NCBI GenBank assembly: GCA_024680915.1
Contig: JAILBN010000003.1
Span: forward strand, 1 to 39,758
From: Treponemataceae bacterium
Lineage (GTDB): Bacteria > Spirochaetota > Spirochaetia > Treponematales > Treponemataceae
Direction: 5' to 3'
DNA length: 39,758 nucleotides
Shown: positions 32,059-39,758 of the stretch, in pieces
How positions within the stretch are numbered: the first letter of the stretch is position 1
Layout of the letters: each line of letters opens with the position of its first letter
Program-made: the position numbers and the translations under genes
The notes under the pieces: generated by a model
Databases searched by the model: none
What the model saw: only the letters and a program-made list of their open reading frames with translations
Told to the model about the DNA's origin: nothing

Positions 32059-33741
32059 ATGTCTGAGACGCCGACATATTCATCCTTACTAAAAAAGCCT
32101 GATGTTAAGCTTGATCCTTCAAAGAAAAAGACTCTGTCTCATTCAGTGCTCTGCTTTAGGGGCTTTCAAAGGATTCTCGTGTTTTTGCTCTTGTTCTGTC
32201 TGGTTTCATGCAGTCCTGTGGTTTATGAGATAATAGTTCCTACGGATGTTTATAATAGGCTCGAGTCAGATACTGTATTTAAGAATGCCCCTTTCTCAGA
32301 CTTCTTTGAGGATGATATAGCCCGTGAGTTGTTTTCCTGCGAAAAATACAGGATTATTGTCTTGGGTGAAGCCAATGAAAATGTGACGGCTTCAAAAGCA
32401 GGTAATTTTTTTATTTTGGCCCGGGTTTCTTTTCAGGAAGAATTGTCAGAGGCTTTTTACGGCGAAAGACTTCCGGAACAATCCCGACTTTCAAAAGAAA
32501 TATCACGCACTTATTTGTATCCAAGCATTCCTTTTACGGAGGATATCCCCGAACCTGTCTACGATGTGGGAAAAGTATGTGGAAGGGATTTTTCCTCTTT
32601 TTCTTCTGCCGGGTCTCCTGAGCTTCTTGAGCTATCAGAAATACCCCAAGGGAATATAATCCTTCCGGTCAGCTGCAAGGGGGCTGTCTATCTTGCGGAT
32701 AATAATGAATACCCCCTTTATAAAAGCAAGCTTCTTGAATGTGAGTTTTATACTATTCCTGATGTTCCAAGGGAATCTGTAAGGAACCATTACCAAGCTG
32801 CCTGCGATTTTTCTTCTGTTTTTTTCAAAGATAGCGTAATGCCCCTTTATGAATTCGAATCTTTTTTCCCTGATGTTTTTTTTGTCGCAGCTGTAGGAGA
32901 TATAATTCTTAGCCGTGGAGTTCAGGAGACGATGATTTATGCCCGCTCTGCAGAACCTGTGTTAACGGATACTATTCCGATTCTCAAAAACAGCGATTTT
33001 ACCATAGGGAATCTGGAGGGAGCTGTTACTGCCCGGACGGAGAATGCACTGAAGACATATACTTTCAAGTTCAAAAAAGCGGCTTTGCCATATTTGAGAG
33101 AGGCTGGTTTCGATTATCTTATGCTGACAAACAACCACTGCTACGACTATGGGGAAGATGGCTTCAAAGATACTCTGGAGTCTGTCGCCGCCGCCGGCTT
33201 CGTCACTTCCGGGGCAGGCTTGAACAGACAGGAGGCCGGACAATTTTATAGGACCAAGCTGAAGGGACATGATGTTTCTGTTCTTTCTTTCGGGGCTTAT
33301 CCTGTTGAGCGTTCTGGTTTCGACGGGAAAACGATGGCGGCGGCGACAGAGGAGCGGGCCGGTATTCTTTGGGAGTCAGAAGAAGTGCTGGATATGATAC
33401 GCAGGGAAAAAGAAAGCGGGGCCCTTATAATTGTGAATATCCATGGTGGATCGGAATACTATGCGCAGCCCACCAGTAGCCAGCGTGATTTGTATGAAAG
33501 AGTCTGCGATGCGGGCGCTGATGTGGTCTTCGGCTCTCATCCCCATGTTTTGCAGCCTGTGGAATGGTATAAGGAAAGTCTTATTTCCTGGTCCTTGGGA
33601 AATTTTGTCTTTCCGGGAATGGAAGATATGCCTGGTGCGACTGATTCTATGATCATCCGTCTCGGTTTTGTTGATGGCCGTCTTTTATATTACGAGAAGT
33701 ATCCGGTGTATATAGACCAAATTGTGGTGAGCCTTAAATGA
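32059..33741 (+). CDS. CapA-family lipoprotein
   Basis: 560 residues. Hydrophobic stretch ILVFLLLFCLVSC with lipobox LVSC, lipid-anchored Cys51. The first 33 residues would be an unusually long n-region; a GTG at 32146 would give a normal 22-residue signal but has no Shine-Dalgarno, while ATG 32059 follows GGTGAGG. Residues 55-270 are an extra domain without a family I recognise. The PGA_cap metallophosphatase domain runs from AVGDIILSRG (about 278) through NLEGAV, TNNHCYDYGEDG, NIHGGSEYY, GSHPHVLQP and SWSLGNFVF. Seven bases after the cyclotransferase gene. Confidence 0.88.
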   Translation: MSETPTYSSLLKKPDVKLDPSKKKTLSHSVLCFRGFQRILVFLLLFCLVSCSPVVYEIIVPTDVYNRLESDTVFKNAPFSDFFEDDIARELFSCEKYRIIVLGEANENVTASKAGNFFILARVSFQEELSEAFYGERLPEQSRLSKEISRTYLYPSIPFTEDIPEPVYDVGKVCGRDFSSFSSAGSPELLELSEIPQGNIILPVSCKGAVYLADNNEYPLYKSKLLECEFYTIPDVPRESVRNHYQAACDFSSVFFKDSVMPLYEFESFFPDVFFVAAVGDIILSRGVQETMIYARSAEPVLTDTIPILKNSDFTIGNLEGAVTARTENALKTYTFKFKKAALPYLREAGFDYLMLTNNHCYDYGEDGFKDTLESVAAAGFVTSGAGLNRQEAGQFYRTKLKGHDVSVLSFGAYPVERSGFDGKTMAAATEERAGILWESEEVLDMIRREKESGALIIVNIHGGSEYYAQPTSSQRDLYERVCDAGADVVFGSHPHVLQPVEWYKESLISWSLGNFVFPGMEDMPGATDSMIIRLGFVDGRLLYYEKYPVYIDQIVVSLK

Positions 33742-33855
33742 GGAAGAGAGGATGCGGAGTTAATACCTGAATTCGTGGAAGAGAATATTTTTTTCATCTT
33801 AGGATATTAACTTTATTAAATTTTTTGTTTAAATTGCAGTTTTTAGAGAAAAAAC

Positions 33856-33884
33856 TTGAATTCTTTAGTTTTTTGCACGATAAT
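33856..33884 (+). promoter_or_regulatory. Promoter of the Ig-repeat lipoprotein gene
   Basis: TTGAAT (33856-33861), 17-bp spacer, GATAAT (33879-33884). It lies in an AT-rich 274-base gap, about 130 bases before the ATG, which has GGGAGGT as Shine-Dalgarno. No terminator is evident after the CapA-like gene. Confidence 0.6.
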
Positions 33885-34015
33885 ATGATGGGGAGCACAG
33901 GTGGGAGAAAGAGGGAAATTTATCCGAATCTATAGGTTTTGATAAATTTAACTGTTTTTAAGACGCTTTGAAAACCGAATTCGTTTGGGGAAAAAACTTT
34001 TTCGGGAGGTGCTTT

Positions 34016-37000
34016 ATGAATATGAAAAAAAAATCTATCAGTATTATTTTAAAACTTACTTTCATTTTCTTTTCGTTGATGACACTCGCTACGTGTGATG
34101 TAGGTCTTGGTTCGAGTGTTGATACGACAGCCCCCGATGTAACGATAGGGAAGCCTTCTGCCAGCGAGGTCCTGCATGGAGAGATCCGGCTTGAAGGTAG
34201 AGCCCATGATGATGGAAATATAGAAAGTGTCATAGTGGAATTTAAGAGAATTGGTTCCAGCTCAAGTGCTTTAACCTATGAATATGCAGCCAACGTTGCT
34301 GATCCTTCCTGGAATCTTGTGGTTGATACTGTGAATGGTAAGGCAGAGACAAACGGTACTACACGGCCTGTCGAGGATGGTACATATCAGTTGACAGTAA
34401 CAGCGACTGATGAGTCAAAAAAATCTTCTATACAGACGACAACCTTCACTATAGACAACACCCCTCCTGTTGTAATTGTGACAAGCCCCGATGAGAAAAG
34501 CGCATCTATGAATTACGACATCCAGATTGACGGAAAGATTTATGATGCTACGGAAATCGATACCATAACAGTAGGTATATATGACAGTAATGATAACTTA
34601 AAGACATCTGAGCAGGCAAAGCTTTCTGGTACTGGAACCTGGACTGTTACCTTTGATGGTGAGAAAAAACTCTTTTCCACCACCGAGAACGCAATCCTGG
34701 GAGATGACACCTATAAATATAGCGTCACGGCTGTTGATAAGCAGGGCAATAAGAGTACCTATTTCTTCCACAAAGAAGACATCTACGCGAAAATAACAGA
34801 TACCATGTCTAAGCTCGTGGAATCTGAACTGGCAGCGTTTGATAAGGGTGACGAGGAGACATATTACGGAATTAATCGTAGTGAAATCGGAAATGTCCGT
34901 ATAGCGGCAGTGGATAATTCCTCTGAGGATGCTCTCAGCAGTCAACCGCAGATTAAGTATTCCCAGAAGAAGCTTGCGACTATAACATGGCAGAACATAG
35001 GTGAAGATGCCATGTTGAATGAGGGTGATTCAATAATCGGTTCCATCGCCCCTGAGATGGGTGTTGATGCACCTTTCAGGAATGATTCCTTCAAAGCTTA
35101 TATTTATAAGGATAAATTAACTGAAGTAGATAATGAAGTAACAGAAAGACCGGCAGAGACAAGCCGGGTTTCTGATGATTTTATTGAGGTCACGAATGCT
35201 GGTACTAACCGTAATTTCAAGATTAACACAGAAGGAAAGGGCGGTGGTATATATTATGTCTATATAGAGATAGAGAATTCTGTAGGAACAAGATATAAAT
35301 CTCAGAAACAGTTTAAAATAAGTCTTTCTACACCGAAGCTTGAGATATTCAATTTACCTGGACTCAAAAAGATTACGAACGATGAAATCTTTACGATAAA
35401 TGGAAAGGCTCTCGTAAGTACAGAAGAAGAGGGCTGTAATCTCTCATACACTATGAAAAAGGATGGCGGGGTGGAGAGTGAGCCGGCAGCAATCGATGTA
35501 AACAAGGCTGATGGTGCTTGGAGTCTTTCTGTTCCGGAAGACGACGGAACCTACGAATATACCTTCACTGCTGAATCTTTTGGATTCAAGTCTACAAAAA
35601 CCCGTACTGTCGTTCACGATACAACATCTCCTGATGTGAACATAACCCTGCTGTCACAGAATGACAGCGGAACGAAAGTCTCAGTCAATGGAACTGCAAA
35701 TGATTCTTTGAGTGGCTTTGATACGAAAGATGATGGCCAGGCTGAGTTCAAATATTGCTTCATAGAAGCGGAGAAAACACCTGTAGAAACAGACTGGATC
35801 ACACTAGAGGATATGTCCTTCTACAATTGGAAATTTGATATTGATTCTTCTGAATTATCAGAAAAAGAGTATAAACTTCATATCCGTATCAAGGATACCG
35901 CAGGAAATATAGGAATAGCTGACAAGAGTATCGTCATAGATAAATATAAGCCGACCCTTACGGTGGAGAATGGCAATTGGGTTTCCAATACTGTAGAGGC
36001 TATTACTGGAACTGCCGCCGATACTCATTTCAAGGAACTAACGGTCTCAATCAACGAAAAAGAACCTGTCGTCGTAACAGTTGAGGATGAGGCATGGACC
36101 TGGTCTCCTGCTGCTGACACAGCTGACGGACTTTATAATGTGGTCTTTGAGGCAAGGGATACAGCTGGAAAGACTAAGAGTCTTTCGACGAACTTCACTC
36201 TTGACAGGACAAAGCCTGAGATTGAAGTGTTGAATATCGAGAATGGAGCTGTGTATACCAATGGTGGCGAAAGTCCGCTTGTCATAAAGGGATCTGCCAT
36301 AGACAGCCTTGCTGGCTTGGGCAGCATACAATACAAAGTGAACGGTGCGTCTGAGTATACCGCGATAAAGAATTTGTCACAGAACTGGACGATAAATCTT
36401 ACTGGTTTGAATGAGGGCATCAATACAATACAGGTAAAAGCTACCGATAAAGCAGGCAACGAAAATGAGCGGCCTCTTATAAGCTTTAAGGTAGATTATT
36501 CAACTCCTGAAGCCTTCTTTGGAAACCAGGATAGCTGGAATACTGAGAATTCCAGTAAAATAGAGACAAAAGAAGATATCGTTCTTTCAGGAAAAATCCT
36601 TGATGGAAACAATACTTCCGAAGCTATTGTTTCTTTAAGCTACAGCAGGGACGATGGCGGAACCGCAGAGATAAGCGGTGATGATTTTACTTGGAACAAG
36701 GACTCCAGCTCCTCTGATTACGGAAAATGGACATATAATCTTCCTATATCCATAGGTGACGGAACTTATATTTTTACGCTCTCTGTTTCTGATATCGCTG
36801 GAAATACAGTAAAGAAAACCCGCACGGTTCTTATTGATACGACAGCCCCAGAGCTTGATGTGACAAAACCCTTGGAAGGTGAATCGCTTACAGCGGCTTA
36901 TAAGGTTGCAGGAACCATACGTGATACAGGTGCAAGGTTCGGAAATGAGACAAGCGGTGTATTCTATTCCTTCGACAATGAGGAGTGGACCCGTGTTCCT

Positions 37001-39758
37001 GTGTCTACGGCAAATTGGGAGTCTTCTTTGATACAGCTACCTTCTTCTCAGGGGCGTCAGCTTGTATATGTAAAGGCTTCTGATAATCTGGGAAATACAA
37101 CGGGTGTCGTCGAAAGAGAGTTTTATTACGATGAGGCAGCCCCGGTTATTATTGAAAGCTCCATAAACAGCATGGATATAGTCGCCAAGCAGGAGTCGTT
37201 TACCCTGGGTGGCACTTGGACAGAGACAAACGAGCTTTCTAAGATAACTATTGTATATACGAAAAATGGTGGTTCGACACAGACCTTCAGAACAATAGAA
37301 CCTGCCGGGACGGATGCAGATCCTGATAAAGGCGAAGCCGTGGCCTGGCAGTGTGAGGTTGCTGTTGATACGAGCGAAGACGGGTCGGGCGAAGGTCTTG
37401 ATTCCGGACTTTATGAGTTTACTATCACAGCTGAGGATGGAGCGGAAAAACAAAGCTCCGTCATAAGAAGAATCCGTATAGATCTTATACCGCCTGAGGA
37501 TCCTGATGTAACAAGTATAAGCGGTGAGTCAAAAACCTATGGTGGAAAGACATATTATAGCGGTAATGTCACTATAAGCGGAACTGCAAGTGATGGTGGA
37601 GAAGAAATTTCGTCACAGTCAGGAATTTCTAAGGTCCAGTATTCAATGACTGGCGGCAGTGATGAATCTGCCTGGACAGATTGTACAGGAACCACAAGCT
37701 GGACGGCAGCCATAGATGGAAGCGAATTTACAGAAGAAAAAGAATACACATTATATTTCCGTGCCATAGATGGAAGTGGCCTTGTGAACCAGGGTTCTGT
37801 AACCAGAAGCATATTTATAGATAAGAGCAGTCCTCAGGGGACTATAAGTGTGGCTGGTGACAACGGATCTGGAATATTCCAGACGAATGGAACAGGAACG
37901 GAAGAGGATGGCAGCAAGTATGTCCTCTTCTCAGGAAGGGCTGATGATGGTGTGCACACACCGACACGCAAGGCTGCAACGGCAGTACTTTCCAGTAGCA
38001 AGGATGGTGCTGATTCTGTAACCATAAGCGACGGATTTATCTGGGATAACGACCCGGCTTCTGATACTTTTGGTGAATGGTCCTATAAAATGCCTGTACC
38101 TGGAGACGGTTCTGGAGATGGCAATTATCAGTTAACTCTTACTGTGACGGATGTAGCCGGAAAGACAAGCACAGCTACAAAGAATATTCTCCTTGATACG
38201 ACAGGACCGGTAATAAGTACGTCTTTGAGTGACAATATGTCATTCTTCTCTCGTACTAATAATATTACCATCTCTTGTTTTGATATGCATGCCGGACTTG
38301 ATAGTTCCCGCAGGCTTTACTGGAAGCTCAATGATGAAGATGAAGAACATCTAATTACAGGTTCTGCGGCAGAAATTGTATTTACAGAACAAGCTTCGAA
38401 TCAGAAAATAACGCTTGTCGCTTATGACAAGTTGAACAATAAGACAGAAGCCATTTTTACAGGCATCACTGTGGATACCGAACCTCCGGAATTGAAGGAT
38501 GTGTTCGGTACAGCTCCGCAGTATATAAAAGCTGGTGAAAGCTTTAGTCTCCTTGAATCTATTAATGGAGATGAGAATGTTGCGGAAGATGCTATAGCGA
38601 TAGATAGATTTGAGATTTCCGCCACTAAGAATGGTATTATTCAGAGAAGTTCTGGAAACAATTATTGGTACAGTAAATCAGGAGATATAGGCAGAGCTCT
38701 TAAAGCCGCGGATTTAGCCGATATACCGGTTTTCGATGGAAATAGTGACAATGATGGTAACTGGGTAGTCAATGTATCCGTATACGACAAGAGTTCACAA
38801 AAGTCAGAAAAGACATTTACCTTTGCTATAGATGCGACTCCTCCGGTTGTTTCTATAACTAACCCTGAAAACAGTAGTTTCATAAGCGGTAGTACAGTTG
38901 AAATAAGTGGAAGTATAGGAGAGTCTGATATTGGAAGTGGAGTGGAGAGCGTAACTCTTACAATCACTGGAAAGAAAGATGGTGACGAGACAAGCTCCCC
39001 TCAAAGGGCTTCTGTAAGTGGAAGTGTTTGGTCGGCAGTCCTGCCGCTCGACGGCTGGGACGAAGGCAACATCACTATCAGTGCGACAGCGACCGACAGG
39101 GCCGGAAACGTGAGTGCCGCTTCTGCTGCTTCTTATACAATCGACCAGAACAAGCCTGTGGCAAGTCCTATCACGATAAAAGTAGGCGAAAACGAGACAT
39201 CATCCTCATGGCTGAACGGAGACTTCAGGGCCAGCGGAAGAGTGACGGATACACTGGGACTATCCAAAGAGAATCTCGTGCTCCAGGTGAAGAAAGACGG
39301 CACAGCTCAGGATGGAATAAATGCAGAAACGACAAAAGTTTCTGACACTGAATATACTTGGAGCTTGGTTGTTTATGCTGAAGCTTCCGGCCGTTACGAA
39401 ATTACTGTAGGTGCGGCTGATAACAGCGGCAAGCATGCCGAACAGGTGACGAGGACAGTCCGTATGGACAAGAGCGCACCTGAGGTGAGCATAAGCAACG
39501 TCCCTGCAGGAACGAAACTATCAGGAGACTCATACATAGTACGTGGAAGCACCACAGAGCTGCCAGCGGGAGCAAGCTCGGGCCTTGAGGGCATGGAGTA
39601 CCGGCTCGACGGCGGATCATGGCAGGCGATGACGGCAGGCGAGAGCTGGACGCAGAGCCTGCAGCTGGGAAGCGGCGGACTTGCGGAAGGCAACCATAGC
39701 ATAGAGATAAGGGCCACGGACGTGGCGGGCAACGAGTCGGCGGCAGCGAGCGCCAGCT
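34016..39758 (+). CDS. Very large Ig-like-repeat lipoprotein (partial, open at the right edge)
   Basis: Open for at least 1914 codons with no stop where I checked the frame. The signal sequence has lipobox LATC (Cys27), so it is anchored in a membrane and probably surface-exposed. Then come tandem Ig-like modules of about 95-120 residues. Each module begins IDxTxPxVxI and ends in a WxxxxxxxxLxEGxYxxxVxAxDxAGN pattern. I see about 15 module starts in the window (for example near 34121, 35617, 36200, 36835, 37818, 38193, 38828, 39467). The part between 34490 and 35617 is less regular. Such proteins act in adhesion or as long stalks. From about 39020 the codons become GC-richer. Confidence 0.85.
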   Translation, partial: MNMKKKSISIILKLTFIFFSLMTLATCDVGLGSSVDTTAPDVTIGKPSASEVLHGEIRLEGRAHDDGNIESVIVEFKRIGSSSSALTYEYAANVADPSWNLVVDTVNGKAETNGTTRPVEDGTYQLTVTATDESKKSSIQTTTFTIDNTPPVVIVTSPDEKSASMNYDIQIDGKIYDATEIDTITVGIYDSNDNLKTSEQAKLSGTGTWTVTFDGEKKLFSTTENAILGDDTYKYSVTAVDKQGNKSTYFFHKEDIYAKITDTMSKLVESELAAFDKGDEETYYGINRSEIGNVRIAAVDNSSEDALSSQPQIKYSQKKLATITWQNIGEDAMLNEGDSIIGSIAPEMGVDAPFRNDSFKAYIYKDKLTEVDNEVTERPAETSRVSDDFIEVTNAGTNRNFKINTEGKGGGIYYVYIEIENSVGTRYKSQKQFKISLSTPKLEIFNLPGLKKITNDEIFTINGKALVSTEEEGCNLSYTMKKDGGVESEPAAIDVNKADGAWSLSVPEDDGTYEYTFTAESFGFKSTKTRTVVHDTTSPDVNITLLSQNDSGTKVSVNGTANDSLSGFDTKDDGQAEFKYCFIEAEKTPVETDWITLEDMSFYNWKFDIDSSELSEKEYKLHIRIKDTAGNIGIADKSIVIDKYKPTLTVENGNWVSNTVEAITGTAADTHFKELTVSINEKEPVVVTVEDEAWTWSPAADTADGLYNVVFEARDTAGKTKSLSTNFTLDRTKPEIEVLNIENGAVYTNGGESPLVIKGSAIDSLAGLGSIQYKVNGASEYTAIKNLSQNWTINLTGLNEGINTIQVKATDKAGNENERPLISFKVDYSTPEAFFGNQDSWNTENSSKIETKEDIVLSGKILDGNNTSEAIVSLSYSRDDGGTAEISGDDFTWNKDSSSSDYGKWTYNLPISIGDGTYIFTLSVSDIAGNTVKKTRTVLIDTTAPELDVTKPLEGESLTAAYKVAGTIRDTGARFGNETSGVFYSFDNEEWTRVPVSTANWESSLIQLPSSQGRQLVYVKASDNLGNTTGVVEREFYYDEAAPVIIESSINSMDIVAKQESFTLGGTWTETNELSKITIVYTKNGGSTQTFRTIEPAGTDADPDKGEAVAWQCEVAVDTSEDGSGEGLDSGLYEFTITAEDGAEKQSSVIRRIRIDLIPPEDPDVTSISGESKTYGGKTYYSGNVTISGTASDGGEEISSQSGISKVQYSMTGGSDESAWTDCTGTTSWTAAIDGSEFTEEKEYTLYFRAIDGSGLVNQGSVTRSIFIDKSSPQGTISVAGDNGSGIFQTNGTGTEEDGSKYVLFSGRADDGVHTPTRKAATAVLSSSKDGADSVTISDGFIWDNDPASDTFGEWSYKMPVPGDGSGDGNYQLTLTVTDVAGKTSTATKNILLDTTGPVISTSLSDNMSFFSRTNNITISCFDMHAGLDSSRRLYWKLNDEDEEHLITGSAAEIVFTEQASNQKITLVAYDKLNNKTEAIFTGITVDTEPPELKDVFGTAPQYIKAGESFSLLESINGDENVAEDAIAIDRFEISATKNGIIQRSSGNNYWYSKSGDIGRALKAADLADIPVFDGNSDNDGNWVVNVSVYDKSSQKSEKTFTFAIDATPPVVSITNPENSSFISGSTVEISGSIGESDIGSGVESVTLTITGKKDGDETSSPQRASVSGSVWSAVLPLDGWDEGNITISATATDRAGNVSAASAASYTIDQNKPVASPITIKVGENETSSSWLNGDFRASGRVTDTLGLSKENLVLQVKKDGTAQDGINAETTKVSDTEYTWSLVVYAEASGRYEITVGAADNSGKHAEQVTRTVRMDKSAPEVSISNVPAGTKLSGDSYIVRGSTTELPAGASSGLEGMEYRLDGGSWQAMTAGESWTQSLQLGSGGLAEGNHSIEIRATDVAGNESAAASAS

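Noticed and set aside
1-39758. CRISPR arrays, rRNA, tRNA genes, prophage or restriction-modification genes
   Set aside because: Looked for across the window; no regularly spaced repeats, tRNA cloverleaves or matching proteins were seen.

Overview
The window looks like chromosomal DNA of a host-associated or free-living Treponema-like spirochaete. This is judged from protein style (a sugar-binding protein whose signal peptide ends FAGGKKEA, 21-residue YD-type repeat proteins, a large Ig-like lipoprotein), moderate-to-low GC and the mix of metabolism. It is an inference; there is no rRNA gene to confirm it. No tRNA, rRNA, CRISPR array, transposase or phage gene was recognised.

Layout. 1-7.5 kb: start of an EF-G gene (minus), a YhbY-type RNA-binding protein, an M32 carboxypeptidase, a small exported protein, two lipid genes (PlsC acyltransferase, DagK-type kinase), phosphate acetyltransferase and an ArsB/SLC13-type permease. 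7.7-13.3 kb: NUDIX hydrolase, a CapA-like protein, a DUF2974-type hydrolase, an orphan EIIA-like protein, an ASCH protein and a MATE exporter of clearly different codon style. 13.3-17.2 kb (minus): a ParE-like toxin with an odd tail and its antitoxin, lysA, and a TrmB-like regulator-ddh operon behind a strong promoter/operator. 17.3-25 kb: outer-membrane-type protein, 5'-nucleotidase, a sugar ABC transporter (binding protein plus two permeases, no ATPase) and mgtE behind a structured leader. 25-28.3 kb: exported repeat proteins, one with an Asp/Tyr/Trp tract and one with 16 YD-like repeats, and a small anchored protein. 28.4-39.8 kb: a membrane protein, a tightly packed operon (GPH symporter, glutaminyl cyclase-like, CapA-like lipoprotein) and an Ig-repeat lipoprotein that runs off the end.

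Main discovery candidate: two copies (13859-13941 and 29643-29724) of an 82-83 nt element made of three hairpins in the same order. The stem sequences differ but stay paired, while the outer two hairpins keep a TGGA or CGGA tetraloop inside a CANGGANG context. That is the known recognition form of CsrA/RsmE proteins. One copy overlaps the end of lysA; the other lies between two exact 31-bp copies of the preceding gene's 3' end. Second candidate: a mgtE leader with a promoter, a well-spaced Shine-Dalgarno and a 28-codon GTG-started ORF rich in early Asp/Glu/Pro, whose Shine-Dalgarno can be sequestered.

Signs of past recombination: a diverged 35-codon copy of the permease gene's end (23103-23207), the GC-rich MATE gene next to a damaged toxin gene, the duplicated gene end at 29.6 kb, and a composition change inside the Ig-repeat gene near 39.0 kb.
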